Of a DNA stretch of 64,000 nucleotides, positions 1-9,913 are shown piece by piece. Source of the DNA: Chitinibacter sp. FCG-7. GTDB taxonomy: Bacteria; Pseudomonadota; Gammaproteobacteria; Burkholderiales; Chitinibacteraceae. The DNA is taken from the NCBI RefSeq assembly GCF_040047665.1, contig NZ_CP157355.1, forward strand, positions 868,001-932,000, in the 5' to 3' direction. The position numbers and the translations under genes are program-made. Under the pieces are notes generated by a model. It made no database searches. It was not told the DNA's origin and worked only from the letters and a program-made list of their open reading frames with translations. Every line of letters begins with the position of its first letter. Within the stretch, counting starts at the first letter, position 1.

Positions 1-4
1 CCGA

Positions 5-364
5 TTATACAGCGAGACTAGCTTTAGCTTTTTCAACAAAAGCAGCAAATGCTGGTTTGTCGAATACAGCCAAGTCAGCCAACACTTTACGGTCAACCAC
101 GATGCCAGCCTTTTTCAGGCCATTCATGAAGCGGCTGTACGCCAAACCGCACTCACGTGAAGCGGCGTTGATACGCGCGATCCACAATTGACGGAATTGA
201 CGTTTTTTCTGACGACGGTCACGGTACGCGTATTGACCGGCTTTCATCACCGCTTGTTTAGCGATGCGATAGACGTTCTTACGACGACCACGATAACCCT
301 TAGCGAGGGCTAAAACTTTCTTATGACGAGCACGAGCGGTTACACCACGTTTAACGCGAGGCAT
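5..364 (-). CDS. rplT: 50S ribosomal protein L20
   Basis: L20 binds 23S rRNA early in assembly of the large subunit. The 119-residue product has the normal family length and the very basic N-terminal extension ([20 protein letters not shown]), followed by the conserved globular half with [19 protein letters not shown]. It lies 15 bases after rpmI as the last gene seen of a thrS-infC-rpmI-rplT operon; in related bacteria pheST usually follows, which would be outside the window. In E. coli L20 represses rpmI-rplT translation by binding the leader; the same control is plausible here but not shown. Confidence 0.98.
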   Translation of the reverse strand: MPRVKRGVTARARHKKVLALAKGYRGRRKNVYRIAKQAVMKAGQYAYRDRRQKKRQFRQLWIARINAASRECGLAYSRFMNGLKKAGIVVDRKVLADLAVFDKPAFAAFVEKAKASLAV

Positions 365-379
365 GTGATTCTCCTTAGG

Positions 380-577
380 TTATGCGTAGGGCAACATTGC
401 ACGAACAGACGCCATATTGGTCGCATCGACCATAGACGTACCGCGCAATTGACGCTTGGTTTTAGTAGTTTTCTTGGTCAAGATGTGACGTTTGAACGCA
501 TGGCTGCGCTTAACACCACCACCGCCAAGTACTGTAAAGCGCTTTTTCGCGCTGCTCTTGGTTTTCATCTTTGGCAT
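380..577 (-). CDS. rpmI: 50S ribosomal protein L35
   Basis: Small basic protein of the 50S subunit, 65 residues as usual for the family. The start [14 protein letters not shown] and the motif [20 protein letters not shown] are diagnostic. It sits between infC (138-base gap) and rplT (15-base gap) on the same strand, the standard order. The gap upstream is the place where L20 autoregulation acts in other proteobacteria. Confidence 0.98.
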   Translation of the reverse strand: MPKMKTKSSAKKRFTVLGGGGVKRSHAFKRHILTKKTTKTKRQLRGTSMVDATNMASVRAMLPYA

Positions 578-673
578 TGCATTGCTCCGATGAGCTATTA
601 GATCAGGCGACAGGCGTCTAAAAAAGATTAGAACTTAATACCCGCCACCCCGCTTTTGTTACGACTGTTAGCA

Positions 674-687
674 CTGCCTTGCGGCAG
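674..687 (-). promoter_or_regulatory. Hairpin in the rpmI leader, possible L20 control element
   Basis: On the minus strand the sequence CTGCC-GCAA-GGCAG forms a 5-bp stem closed by a GCAA tetraloop in the 138-base infC-rpmI gap. In E. coli L20 binds structured RNA in this gap to repress rpmI-rplT. Assigning the same role here is inference from position only. Confidence 0.3.
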
Positions 688-715
688 GCCTTATACAGAC
701 ACAGTCGCCAGCCTG

Positions 716-1237
716 TTATTTTTTCTTCGGTGCCAGCATCATAACCATCTGGCGACCTTCGAGCCGTGGATATTGCTCAACGACTGCCAGCTCGGCCAGA
801 TCAGCTTCTACACGCTTAAGCTGAGCCATACCGATTTCCTGGTGCGCCATTTCACGACCACGGAAACGCAAAGTGAATTTGCATTTGTCGCCATCATTCA
901 GAAAGCGAATCGCGCCACGCAGTTTAACTTGGTAGTCGTTTTCGTCGGTACCTGGGCGCAGTTTGATTTCTTTAACCTGTACCTGCTTTTGCTTGAGCTT
1001 GGCAGCGTGCTTCTTTTTGGCCTCTTCGTAACGGAATTTGCCAAAGTCCATCAGACGGCAAACTGGTGGCTGTGCATTAGGCGCAATCTCAACGAGATCG
1101 ACATCTGCATCTTCAGCCATTTGAAGAGCTTGATTCAGCGATACAATACCGAGTTGATCGCCATCCACACCTTGTAAACGAATTTCGCGCGCGGTGATCT
1201 CACCATTGATCCGCGGGCCTTTGTCCTGAGCAGCTAT
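716..1237 (-). CDS. infC: Translation initiation factor IF-3, probable AUA start
   Basis: IF-3 binds the 30S subunit, keeps it apart from 50S and checks the start codon. N-domain ([36 protein letters not shown]), basic linker ([12 protein letters not shown]) and C-domain ([36 protein letters not shown]) are all present. An ATG lies at 1243-1241, but the GGAG ribosome-binding site at 1249-1246 is only 2 bases from it. It is 8 bases, the ideal distance, from an in-frame ATA at 1237-1235, giving an [15 protein letters not shown]-terminus that resembles other IF-3 proteins. infC is known for rare start codons (AUU in E. coli) used for self-regulation, so I prefer the ATA start (173 residues); the ATG start would give 175. 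Confidence 0.95.
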   Translation of the reverse strand: MAAQDKGPRINGEITAREIRLQGVDGDQLGIVSLNQALQMAEDADVDLVEIAPNAQPPVCRLMDFGKFRYEEAKKKHAAKLKQKQVQVKEIKLRPGTDENDYQVKLRGAIRFLNDGDKCKFTLRFRGREMAHQEIGMAQLKRVEADLAELAVVEQYPRLEGRQMVMMLAPKKK

Positions 1238-1285
1238 TGTCATTACTCCAAGTCATTCAAAAACAAAACCGTGCATCGGCAAGCG

Positions 1286-3190
1286 TTAGACTTTAGGCAT
1301 TTCCGACTGGATGAGCGCGACAAGCGCATCAACCGTCATCTGCCCCAAGTCTTCACCGCTGCGATTTCGCACGGCCACCAAACCTGCATCACGCTCTTTA
1401 TCGCCAATAATTAGCTGATAAGGCAAACGCTGCAAGCTATGTTCGCGAATTTTATAGGTTATTTTCTCATTTCTCAAGTCAGCAATGGCACGAAGTCCAT
1501 TTTGATTGAGACGAGCGGTTACATCCTGCGCATATTCGCGCTGCGATTCAGAAATATTCATCACCACCAACTGCACCGGCGCGAGCCATACCGGAAATGC
1601 GCCCGCGAAGTTTTCGATCAGAATACCAATGAAACGCTCAAGCGAGCCGAGTACTGCACGGTGGAGCATGATTGGACGATGCTTAGCATTGTCTTCACCC
1701 ACATATTCAGCACCAAGGCGCTCGGGCAAGTTCGGATCAATCTGCAAAGTACCGCACTGCCACAGACGACCCAAGCAGTCTTTCAATGTAAATTCAATTT
1801 TCGGGCCATAGAACGCGCCCTCACCCGGTAGATACTCAAACTCCAAGCCTTGTGACTGCAAAGCGGCTGCCAGCGCGGCTTCGGCTTTATCCCAGCTCTC
1901 TTCAGTGCCGACACGTTTTTCTGGACGAGTCGATAGCTTGACTAAAATCTCGCTAAAACCAAAGTCAGCATAGACTTCTTTCAGTAAATCGATAAAAGCC
2001 GCAGCTTCTTGCTGCACCTGATCTTCAGTACAGAAAATATGCGCATCATCTTGTACAAAGCCACGCACGCGCATAATGCCGTGCAGCGAGCCAGATGGCT
2101 CGTTGCGGTGGCATGAGCCAAACTCGGCGTAACGCAGCGGCAAATCACGGTAAGAGCGCAGACCTTGGTTGAAGACCTGAATATGACCAGGGCAGTTCAT
2201 CGGTTTTACCGCATAATCGCGTTTTTCCGACTCCGTGGTGAACATATTGTCGTGATAATTTTCCCAATGACCCGATTTTTCCCACAAGGAGCGATCCATT
2301 ACCATTGGCGTACGAATCTCATCGTAACCATGCTGATTCAGCTTGCGACGCATGTATTGTTCAATCGTCTGCCACAGAGTCCATCCCTTAGGATGCCAGA
2401 ACACCATACCTGGCGCTTCATCTTGCATGTGGAACAAGTCAAGCTGCTTACCGATTTTGCGGTGATCGCGCTTCTCAGCTTCTTCGAGCATATGCAGATA
2501 TTGCGCCAAATCTTCTTTCTTGGCCCAAGCCGTACCATAAATACGCGTCAGCATTTCATTTTTGCTGTCGCCACGCCAGTAAGCACCAGCTACTTTCATC
2601 AGTTTGAAGACTTTAAGTTTGCCCGTCGAAGGTACGTGTGGTCCACGGCACAAGTCGGTAAAGTCGCCTTCACGATACAGACTTAATGTTTGATCGGCAG
2701 GAATCGATTCGATAATCTCGGCTTTGTAGATTTCACCAATGCTTTTGAAGTAAGCCACAGCCTCATCACGCGACAACTCATAGCGCTCGACCGGAATATC
2801 CTGCTTGGCCAGCTCCTGCATTTTCTTCTCGATCAACACCAGATCATCGGGCGTGAATGGACGTTCGTACGAAAAATCGTAGTAAAAGCCGTTTTCAATC
2901 GCAGGGCCAATCGTTACTTGAGCAGTCGGGAAGAGTTGCTTGACTGCATACGCCAACAAGTGAGCGGTTGAGTGGCGAATCACCTCCAAACCATCAGCAT
3001 CTTTCTCGGTGATGATCGCCAAATTGACATCACGATCAATCATATAGCTGGTATCCACCAGCTGGCCATCCACTTTACCTGCCAATGCGGCACGGGCAAG
3101 ACCCGCCCCGATACTTGCCGCGACTTCAGCAATTGTCACTGCGGATTCAAACTGGCGCTGCGAACCATCTGGAAGAGTTACAACTGGCAT
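1286..3190 (-). CDS. thrS: Threonine-tRNA ligase
   Basis: Charges tRNA-Thr in the cytosol. The 634 residues fit the usual 635-645. Domains: TGS (about 1-62), editing domain with the zinc-like site HSTAH (H73, H77) and C181/H185 in DLCRGPH, class II catalytic core ([25 protein letters not shown], motif 3 [10 protein letters not shown]) and C-terminal anticodon-binding domain. It is the first gene of the thrS-infC-rpmI-rplT operon, 42 bases before infC, and starts at an ATG 3190 after a terminator that ends the upstream tRNA unit. Confidence 0.98.
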   Translation of the reverse strand: MPVVTLPDGSQRQFESAVTIAEVAASIGAGLARAALAGKVDGQLVDTSYMIDRDVNLAIITEKDADGLEVIRHSTAHLLAYAVKQLFPTAQVTIGPAIENGFYYDFSYERPFTPDDLVLIEKKMQELAKQDIPVERYELSRDEAVAYFKSIGEIYKAEIIESIPADQTLSLYREGDFTDLCRGPHVPSTGKLKVFKLMKVAGAYWRGDSKNEMLTRIYGTAWAKKEDLAQYLHMLEEAEKRDHRKIGKQLDLFHMQDEAPGMVFWHPKGWTLWQTIEQYMRRKLNQHGYDEIRTPMVMDRSLWEKSGHWENYHDNMFTTESEKRDYAVKPMNCPGHIQVFNQGLRSYRDLPLRYAEFGSCHRNEPSGSLHGIMRVRGFVQDDAHIFCTEDQVQQEAAAFIDLLKEVYADFGFSEILVKLSTRPEKRVGTEESWDKAEAALAAALQSQGLEFEYLPGEGAFYGPKIEFTLKDCLGRLWQCGTLQIDPNLPERLGAEYVGEDNAKHRPIMLHRAVLGSLERFIGILIENFAGAFPVWLAPVQLVVMNISESQREYAQDVTARLNQNGLRAIADLRNEKITYKIREHSLQRLPYQLIIGDKERDAGLVAVRNRSGEDLGQMTVDALVALIQSEMPKV

Positions 3191-3243
3191 TTTTTTCGCC
3201 CTTACAAGTATCAGCTTGCGCCGAAATCAATATTTAAACGAGA

Positions 3244-3276
3244 TAAAAAAAAAGTGCGGCTTACGCCGCACTTTTT
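3244..3276 (-). terminator. Rho-independent terminator after tRNA-Val
   Basis: GTGCGGC (3254-3260) pairs with GCCGCAC (3265-3271) around a TTAC loop, flanked by A and T runs so it can work in both directions. On the minus strand it follows the tRNA and precedes thrS, separating the two transcripts. Confidence 0.85.
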
Positions 3277-3357
3277 CAGAAACAAGACCTGTGAACGGCT
3301 TAACCTAAATTGAAAAAGGTTGTGGTGCGCGTTGTGGTCATTCTTGTTCCTCTGTGT

Positions 3358-3434
3358 TGGTAGGCACGATTGGACTCGAACCAACGACCCCCACCATGTC
3401 AAGGTGGTGCTCTAACCAGCTGAGCTACGTGCCT
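3358..3434 (-). tRNA. tRNA-Val(GAC)
   Basis: The 77-base cloverleaf can be drawn by hand: acceptor stem AGGCACG/CGTGCCT, D-arm with AGCTCAGCTGGTTAGAGC, anticodon stem CCACC/GGTGG with loop TTGACAT (anticodon GAC), T-arm with GGTTCGAGTCC, discriminator A and an encoded CCA at 3360-3358. It reads GUC and GUU valine codons. It has its own promoter and terminator, so it is a single-gene unit between nuo and thrS. Confidence 0.97.
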
Positions 3435-3445
3435 AAAGAAGCGCA

Positions 3446-3474
3446 ATCATAAACGGGCTAGAACGCTTTGGCAA
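3446..3474 (-). promoter_or_regulatory. Sigma-70 promoter of tRNA-Val
   Basis: On the minus strand TTGCCA (3474-3469) and TATGAT (3451-3446) are separated by exactly 17 bases. The -10 box lies 11 bases before the first tRNA base. Confidence 0.75.
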
Positions 3475-3511
3475 GAACTAAGCCAGCGACCAAGACCGAA
3501 TACAGCAAAGC

Positions 3512-3811
3512 TTATAATCCAGGCTTGCGCCAAAAAAAACGCCAAACAAACCCGGGCCAAGCCAATACCAGAAATAGCGATAGCGTACTGGCATAAAATT
3601 GCCAATTCTGCGCATGAACCGGACTGACCTGCCCTTCAATCAGCCTTGCAATAAAGCCGACCAGAACAAAGAAAAAACCTAATTCCAGCACGCGCCAGAA
3701 AAAAAGTTTTTTCTCTGATTTAGGCTGAAAAACAAACAGAATTTTTTCCGTCAGGAAAGGCAAATTGGCGGCCAAAGCCGCCAAGGTGCCAATTAATAGC
3801 AAATTTTGCAT
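3512..3811 (-). CDS. DUF2818 membrane protein
   Basis: A 99-residue membrane protein with about three hydrophobic segments (near residues 1-28, 41-60 and 72-92) and charged linkers. Length and sequence (LPFLTEKILFVF, WRVLELGFFFVLVGFIARLIEG, LFLVLAWPGFVWRFFWR) fit DUF2818, a family I know from the position just after nuoN in betaproteobacteria. It follows nuoN by 16 bases and is probably in the nuo transcript. A role in complex I assembly or stability is inferred from this linkage only. Confidence 0.85.
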   Translation of the reverse strand: MQNLLLIGTLAALAANLPFLTEKILFVFQPKSEKKLFFWRVLELGFFFVLVGFIARLIEGQVSPVHAQNWQFYASTLSLFLVLAWPGFVWRFFWRKPGL

Positions 3812-3827
3812 TTAATCGATATCAATC

Positions 3828-5288
3828 TTAGTGAACACCAGGAATGATCGAGCGCTGCACTGCATCAATCAGCACGGTCATCAATGTGTTTGGCATCAGA
3901 CCGAGAACCAACAGAAGCAGACAGTTGATTGACAATACCACTTTGGCATCAAAGCCAGCGATTAATGGCTCAGAGCTTTCCGGATTGTCAAAGTACATCA
4001 CTTTCACAACGCGCAGATAGTAGAAAGCACCGATCAGCGAGAATGCGACCGCCACAACAGCCAGCCACACCATTTGCATGTTAACGATCTCTTTCAAGAC
4101 TGATAGTTTTGCAAAGAAGCCGAGGAATACCGGGATACCCGCCATTGAGAACATGGTAAACAGCATCATCAAGGCAAACCATGGGCTGCGTTGATTCAGG
4201 CCTTTCAAATCGGCGATCTGATCCGCTTCAAAGCCTTCCCGCGACAACAGCATGAGCACGCCAAAACCGGCAGCGCCCATCAGCAAATAGCTCATGACAT
4301 AGAAGAAGGATGCTGCGTAGCCATTAGGCGTTGCCACCAGAATACCCAGCAATACAAAACCCATATGCGAAATGGTCGAGTAACCGAACATACGTTTGAT
4401 ATTGGTTTGTGCAATCGCGGTGATGTTACCCAGACCAATCGACAATACTGCCAAGATCATCAGCATGCCGCGCCAATCAGGCGCGAAACCTTCCAGCGCC
4501 TGCGCCAATACACGCAAGGTAAAGACAAACACGGCAATTTTTGGTGCAGTCGAAATCAGTTGCGTCATCGGTGTAGGCGCACCCTGATACACATCAGGCA
4601 CCCACATATGGAATGGCACAGCACCAAATTTAAAGCCCAGACCTGTCACCACGAACACCAGACCAAAGACCACCAGCAGGTTATTTGCAGAACCTTGCTG
4701 AATCGCTTTCGCAATCGCAAATACATCAAGCGTACCCGTTGCGCCGTACAGCATGGACATGCCGTAGAGCAACATGCCTGACGCCAATGCGCCCAGCACA
4801 AAGTACTTCATTGCCGCTTCGGTTGAGGCAAATGAATCGCGATTGAGCGCAACCATGGCGTAGATCGACAATGACATCAATTCCAAGCCCACGTACAGGG
4901 TCAGGAAGTTAACTGCAGAAGCCATCACCATCATCCCGAGCAGCGAAAACAATGCCAAGGTGAAAAACTCACCACGGTATAGCCCGCGAGCCTTTGCGTA
5001 TGAACGGCCGTAGACCAATACTAGGGCTACACCCAGAATCATCCCTAGCTTGGCATAATCAGACAGAGCGTCAGCCAGGAAAGAATTACTAAAGCCAAGA
5101 CGCGCTTGCGGCTCGTGACCTGCTACAACCAGCGCAGCGGTTACTCCCAAAGTGAGCAGGGTCAAAACATAGGTAATGCCGCGCTTGGCATCACTGATAA
5201 ATAAATCAATCAGCAGGATGGCACATACCGCACAGAGCAAGAAGATCTCTGGCGTTGCCACCCATGGATTAAGACTGGTCCAGGTCAT
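3828..5288 (-). CDS. nuoN: NADH-quinone oxidoreductase subunit N
   Basis: One of the three antiporter-like proton-pumping subunits in the complex I membrane arm. The 486 residues form about 14 transmembrane helices; landmarks are the pump-core stretch ALASGMLLYGMSMLYGATGT, KFGAVPFHMWVPDVYQGAPT and NIKRMFGYSTISHMGFVLLG. It lies 28 bases after nuoM and is the last canonical nuo gene. Confidence 0.97.
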   Translation of the reverse strand: MTWTSLNPWVATPEIFLLCAVCAILLIDLFISDAKRGITYVLTLLTLGVTAALVVAGHEPQARLGFSNSFLADALSDYAKLGMILGVALVLVYGRSYAKARGLYRGEFFTLALFSLLGMMVMASAVNFLTLYVGLELMSLSIYAMVALNRDSFASTEAAMKYFVLGALASGMLLYGMSMLYGATGTLDVFAIAKAIQQGSANNLLVVFGLVFVVTGLGFKFGAVPFHMWVPDVYQGAPTPMTQLISTAPKIAVFVFTLRVLAQALEGFAPDWRGMLMILAVLSIGLGNITAIAQTNIKRMFGYSTISHMGFVLLGILVATPNGYAASFFYVMSYLLMGAAGFGVLMLLSREGFEADQIADLKGLNQRSPWFALMMLFTMFSMAGIPVFLGFFAKLSVLKEIVNMQMVWLAVVAVAFSLIGAFYYLRVVKVMYFDNPESSEPLIAGFDAKVVLSINCLLLLVLGLMPNTLMTVLIDAVQRSIIPGVH

Positions 5289-5316
5289 GGTTCTAGCCTA
5301 CTTTATAAGTCGATGA

Positions 5317-6822
5317 TTAGTGGAGCTTGGATTGCGAAACATGCCAGATCAGATCGTTGACTGACTGGTGCATCACATCAGTAAATGGTTTAGGGAACAA
5401 ACCCATACCCAATACTGCGATCGCCAAAATGGCCAAAACCAAGAATTCACGTGCGTTGACGTCTTTCAACTCGGCCACATTATCGTTGCCCACATCGCCA
5501 AAAATGACACGTTTATACATCCACAGCGTGTAGGCCGCGCCGAAGATCAGCGTGGTTGCAGCAGCAAAGGCGTACCAGAAGTTCACCTGAACCGCACCCA
5601 AGATCACCATGAATTCACCGGCAAAACCTGAAGTGGCTGGCAGACCTGAGTTAGCCATTGCAAACAGCATCATGAAGGCGGCAAAAATCGGCATTTTGTT
5701 CGCAACACCGCCGTAATCTGCAATCTTGCGGCTGTGTACGCGGTCATACATGACACCAATACAGAAGAACATCGCGGCAGACACAAAGCCATGAGAAATC
5801 ATCTGCACCAAGGCACCTTCAACTGCCCAGGCGTTCAGCTCATTGCCGTTGACGCCACCAAACATAAAGAAGCCCAGTGACACGAAACCCATATGGGAAA
5901 TCGAAGAATACGCCACCAGTTTTTTCATATCGGTTTGCACCAAAGCAACCATACCGATGTATACGACCGCAACCAGCGATAATGCTACGAATACCCAGGC
6001 ATACTCTCTAGAGGCATCCGGTGCAATTGGCAGAGCAAATCGCAGGAAGCCGTAAGCACCCAGTTTAAGCGTAATCGCCGCCAGTACCATCGAACCACCA
6101 GTAGGTGCTTCAACGTGCGCATCTGGCAACCAAGTGTGAACAGGCCACATTGGCACTTTAACCGCAAAGGCAAAGAAGAATGCTACCAACAGCAAGGTCT
6201 GCGCAGCCATACCCAAAGGCAGACGATGGTATTCAGCGATCTCGAAGCTGCCACCAGATTGGTAGTACAGGTAGATAAAGGCTACCAAAGTCAGCAATGA
6301 ACCCATCAGCGTGTACAAGAAGAACTTCACCGATGCGTACACGCGATTTGGACCACCCCATACACCGATAATCAGGTACATCGGGATCAACATCGCTTCG
6401 AAGAATACGTAGAACAGAATCGCATCCAACGCCACAAACGCACCGTTGATCAAGCCTGACATGATCAAGAATGCAGCCATGTACTGCGCTACACGCTTTT
6501 CAATCACTTGCCAGCCAGCCAATACAACCATCAAGGTGGTAAAGCTGTTCAAGATCACAAAGAACATCGACAAGCCGTCAACGCCCAGGTGGTAGTTAAT
6601 GTTCAAACTCTGAATCCACGGTTTCATTTCTTCAAACTGCATACCGCCATGCAGAAGATCGAAACCGGTGTACAGCGGAATTGTTACAAGGAAAGAGGCC
6701 AAAGCGCCAATGAGCGCCAGCCAGCGCGCAGCAGTAGCGTTTTTATCGCTTCCTGTTGCGAGCACGATCAAGCCTGCCAAAATTGGCATCCAGACCGCAA
6801 GGCTGAGGAGATTACCCGTCAT
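5317..6822 (-). CDS. nuoM: NADH-quinone oxidoreductase subunit M
   Basis: Antiporter-like proton-pumping subunit of the membrane arm. 501 residues, about 14 helices. Conserved segments include VPMWPVHTWLPDAHVEAPT with a lysine in the preceding helix, TDMKKLVAYSSISHMGFVSLG and the glutamate of FYVFFEAMLIPMYLIIG that lies in the proton path in this family. Located 50 bases after nuoL and 28 before nuoN. Confidence 0.97.
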   Translation of the reverse strand: MTGNLLSLAVWMPILAGLIVLATGSDKNATAARWLALIGALASFLVTIPLYTGFDLLHGGMQFEEMKPWIQSLNINYHLGVDGLSMFFVILNSFTTLMVVLAGWQVIEKRVAQYMAAFLIMSGLINGAFVALDAILFYVFFEAMLIPMYLIIGVWGGPNRVYASVKFFLYTLMGSLLTLVAFIYLYYQSGGSFEIAEYHRLPLGMAAQTLLLVAFFFAFAVKVPMWPVHTWLPDAHVEAPTGGSMVLAAITLKLGAYGFLRFALPIAPDASREYAWVFVALSLVAVVYIGMVALVQTDMKKLVAYSSISHMGFVSLGFFMFGGVNGNELNAWAVEGALVQMISHGFVSAAMFFCIGVMYDRVHSRKIADYGGVANKMPIFAAFMMLFAMANSGLPATSGFAGEFMVILGAVQVNFWYAFAAATTLIFGAAYTLWMYKRVIFGDVGNDNVAELKDVNAREFLVLAILAIAVLGMGLFPKPFTDVMHQSVNDLIWHVSQSKLH

Positions 6823-6872
6823 AGTTAACCTACTTATTAATTATTAAATCTGGCAATCAGTGAACCCACTGA

Positions 6873-8912
6873 TTACTGCACTTGCAGTAAACCACCCAAC
6901 CAAATCGTCAGCAGCAACAAAGCGCCGAGGATCATGGCAAAAGCGTAGTGATAGATATAGCCGCTTTGAATACGACGAGTCAGATTCGAGAACAATCCAA
7001 CCAATTTAGCCGTACCGTTCACAACTAAACCATCAATCAGCAGGGTATCACCCACTTTCCACAACACAGTACCCAATGCACGACCACCAGCAGCAAAGCC
7101 GTTGATGTACAAGTGATCCATGTAGTATTTCTCTTCCAGCAGTTTCTTCACGCCAATTGAAGTGAAGAAGCGATCCAGAGCAGCTGGAATTTCTGGCTTA
7201 ACCATGTAGAAGAAGTAAGCACTCGCCACACCAGCAACCGCCAACCAGAATGGCAGCGTTACAAAGGCGTGCATGCCCATGTGGTACCAATCTTCAGCAT
7301 GCTCACCGACAGCTTCCATCGCACCATGCAGATCATGATTTACAAAGATCACATCTTTGAAGAAATCGCCGACCAGCATTGGCGTCATCGCCCACGCACC
7401 GATCAAGACTGAAGGAATGGCCAACAGTACCAATGGCAGCGTAACCACCCACGGTGACTCATGCGGTTTGTCATTCGGACCCAGACCATGGTGATGGTCA
7501 TGATCATCATGCGCGTCATGTGCATGGTGATGATCTTTCTTCAGCATCCATTGCTCTTTACCGTGGAATACCAAGAAGTACATGCGGAATGAATAGAACG
7601 CAGTAACAAAGACACCGGCCACCACCGCGAAGTAGGCAAAACCAGCGCCTGGCAGCGTTGAAGCCTGAACCGCCAAGATGATCGAGTCTTTCGAGTAGAA
7701 ACCAGACAGGAACGGCGTACCGATCAATGCCAACGAGCCCAGCAATGAAGTGATCCAGGTGATCTTCATGTATTTGCGCAAGCCACCCATATTGCGGATG
7801 TCTTGATCGTGATGCATACCCATGATCACCGAACCAGCGGCAAGGAACAGCAAAGCTTTAAAGAACGCGTGCGTCATCAGGTGGAACACCGCAACCGAGT
7901 ACGCTGAAGCGCCCAAAGCAACAGTCATATAGCCAAGCTGAGACAGTGTTGAGTAGGCGACCACACGTTTGATGTCGTTCTGAATAATGCCCAAGAAACC
8001 CATAAATAGCGCAGTAATTGCACCAATCACCAACACAAAATTCAGTGCAGTTTCCGACATCTCGAACAATGGCGACATGCGTGAAACCATAAAGATACCG
8101 GCTGTAACCATCGTTGCCGCGTGAATCAGGGCAGAGATCGGTGTCGGGCCTTCCATTGAATCGGGCAGCCACACATGCAGCGGAAATTGCGCTGATTTAC
8201 CCATTGCACCAATAAACAGCAAGATGCACGTTACTGTCATCAGCGACCAAGTCGTACCAGGCAAAATGCTGATTGTGGCATTTTGCAGCTCAGGCGCTTT
8301 AGCAAATACTTCTGCGTAATCGAGCGAACCAAAGTGCGCCAAGACCAGACCGATACCCAGCAGGAAACCAAAGTCACCGACACGGTTAACTAGGAATGCC
8401 TTCAGGTTGGCAAACGTCGCAGTTGGGCGTTTGAACCAGAAGCCGATCAGCAAGTACGAAACCAGACCCACCGCTTCCCAGCCAAAGAACAGCTGCACAA
8501 AGTTGTTACTCATGACGAGCATCAACATTGAGAAGGTAAACAGTGAGATGTAGCTAAAGAAACGCTGATAGCCCGGATCTTCATGCATATAGCCGATGGT
8601 ATACAGATGCACCATCAGTGATACAAAAGTCACCACACACATCATCATGGCGGTCAGATTGTCGACCAGAAAGCCGACGTTCAGATCAACGCCATTGACG
8701 GTGAGCCAGGTATATACCGTACCGTTAAATGATTCGCCACCTGCAAGCAAATACTGCAGCACGTATGCTGATAAGCCGAACGAAACGGCAACGCCCGCGA
8801 TGGTCACGCAGTGTGCTGCGCGGCGGCCGATTAACCAGCCAAACAGGCCGGCGATCAGCGCACCAAACAGCGGCGCAAGCGGGATCAGCAGATAAATCGA
8901 TTTCATGTCCAT
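6873..8912 (-). CDS. nuoL: NADH-quinone oxidoreductase subunit L with a histidine-rich loop
   Basis: Most distal pump subunit of complex I; its long C-terminal amphipathic helix runs along the membrane arm. 679 residues, longer than E. coli NuoL (613). Conserved: FFGWEAVGLVSYLLIGFW, KSAQFPLHVWLPDSMEGPTP, NDIKRVVAYSTLSQLGYM. Residues 460-476 form a loop with nine histidines and five aspartates in 17 positions, between two membrane segments; such loops could bind metal but are also common low-complexity insertions. Follows nuoK by 32 bases. Confidence 0.97.
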   Translation of the reverse strand: MDMKSIYLLIPLAPLFGALIAGLFGWLIGRRAAHCVTIAGVAVSFGLSAYVLQYLLAGGESFNGTVYTWLTVNGVDLNVGFLVDNLTAMMMCVVTFVSLMVHLYTIGYMHEDPGYQRFFSYISLFTFSMLMLVMSNNFVQLFFGWEAVGLVSYLLIGFWFKRPTATFANLKAFLVNRVGDFGFLLGIGLVLAHFGSLDYAEVFAKAPELQNATISILPGTTWSLMTVTCILLFIGAMGKSAQFPLHVWLPDSMEGPTPISALIHAATMVTAGIFMVSRMSPLFEMSETALNFVLVIGAITALFMGFLGIIQNDIKRVVAYSTLSQLGYMTVALGASAYSVAVFHLMTHAFFKALLFLAAGSVIMGMHHDQDIRNMGGLRKYMKITWITSLLGSLALIGTPFLSGFYSKDSIILAVQASTLPGAGFAYFAVVAGVFVTAFYSFRMYFLVFHGKEQWMLKKDHHHAHDAHDDHDHHHGLGPNDKPHESPWVVTLPLVLLAIPSVLIGAWAMTPMLVGDFFKDVIFVNHDLHGAMEAVGEHAEDWYHMGMHAFVTLPFWLAVAGVASAYFFYMVKPEIPAALDRFFTSIGVKKLLEEKYYMDHLYINGFAAGGRALGTVLWKVGDTLLIDGLVVNGTAKLVGLFSNLTRRIQSGYIYHYAFAMILGALLLLTIWLGGLLQVQ

Positions 8913-8944
8913 TGGTATTCTTGTCCGATTTAATGTTGTCCGGT

Positions 8945-9250
8945 TTAACCCTTCAGACTATCCAGATCTTCGACGTCGATCGACCGCAGATTACGGAAGA
9001 GCACCACCAAGATCGCCAAGCCGATAGCAGATTCTGCAGCGGCTACGGTCAGGATAAAGAAGACGAAAATCTGACCCGCGGTGTCGCCCAAAAACTGCGA
9101 AAACGCGATGAAGTTCATGTTGACCGACAAAAGCATCAGCTCGATTGCCATCAGCAATACGATCAGGTTTTTACGGTTCATGAAAATGCCAAATACACTG
9201 ACAGCAAACATGATTGCGCCAAGTACGAGGTAATGTGTAAGCGTTAGCAC
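8945..9250 (-). CDS. nuoK: NADH-quinone oxidoreductase subunit K
   Basis: Small three-helix membrane subunit next to the quinone cavity. 101 residues, the standard length. The glutamates of the proton channel are visible in [19 protein letters not shown] and [15 protein letters not shown]. 12 bases after nuoJ. Confidence 0.98.
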   Translation of the reverse strand: MLTLTHYLVLGAIMFAVSVFGIFMNRKNLIVLLMAIELMLLSVNMNFIAFSQFLGDTAGQIFVFFILTVAAAESAIGLAILVVLFRNLRSIDVEDLDSLKG

Positions 9251-9262
9251 TGTCGTCCCCTA

Positions 9263-9901
9263 TTATGCAGCAGGCTTATCTTCGCCAGCTGATGCATCAT
9301 CAGCGACGAATTTAGGCTCAGACTTCATTTTCACCATGCGCACACGGTCTTCACGCTTAATACGGACTTGATCACCCGGATTAATATATTTCGTGTTTTT
9401 ACGTTTACGCAGCGTCAGGGCAATCGCAGCCACCATACCAACCAGCAGCAAGACAGCCGAGAGCTGGAATGGCAGGAAGTATTCGGTGTAAATCAATTTG
9501 CCCAAGACTTCGGCTGAAGCAGTATCAAACGAAGGCTCAACCACATTGTCGATTTTGGCGTAACGATGCGTCAGAATCAGCACCATCTCGGCCAGCATAA
9601 TCGCAGCCACCGTACCGGCTACCGGCAAGAACTTCCAGAAGCTCTGGCGCAGTTTTTCAAAGTTGATATCGAGCATCATGACGACGAACAGGAACAGCAC
9701 CATCACTGCCCCGACGTAAATCACAATCAACGAAACCGCCAGAAATTCGGCTTTCATCAGCATCCAGAGGACGGCGCTATTGAAAAACGAAAGAACCAAG
9801 TACAGCACGGCGTGAACCGGGTTTTTTGCTGTGATCACACGGAACGCAGCAAAAACCAGTACGACAGCAAATACATAAAAAATCGCTAAACTCATATCCA
9901 T
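9263..9901 (-). CDS. nuoJ: NADH-quinone oxidoreductase subunit J
   Basis: Membrane subunit with five helices that links the quinone site to the pumps. 212 residues; signatures are NPVHAVLYLVLSFFNSAVLW and SLIVIYVGAVMVLFLFVVMML with the helix 3 pi-bulge region. The C-terminus (after about residue 170) is a charged hydrophilic tail rich in K, R, D and E, typical of betaproteobacterial NuoJ. 12 bases after nuoI. Confidence 0.97.
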   Translation of the reverse strand: MDMSLAIFYVFAVVLVFAAFRVITAKNPVHAVLYLVLSFFNSAVLWMLMKAEFLAVSLIVIYVGAVMVLFLFVVMMLDINFEKLRQSFWKFLPVAGTVAAIMLAEMVLILTHRYAKIDNVVEPSFDTASAEVLGKLIYTEYFLPFQLSAVLLLVGMVAAIALTLRKRKNTKYINPGDQVRIKREDRVRMVKMKSEPKFVADDASAGEDKPAA

Positions 9902-9913
9902 AGCTCGAAACCC

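Noticed and set aside
1241..1243. ATG as the infC start codon
   Set aside because: It is only 2 bases from the GGAG box, too close for normal initiation; the ATA two codons later has the ideal 8-base spacing. Kept as an alternative, not excluded.
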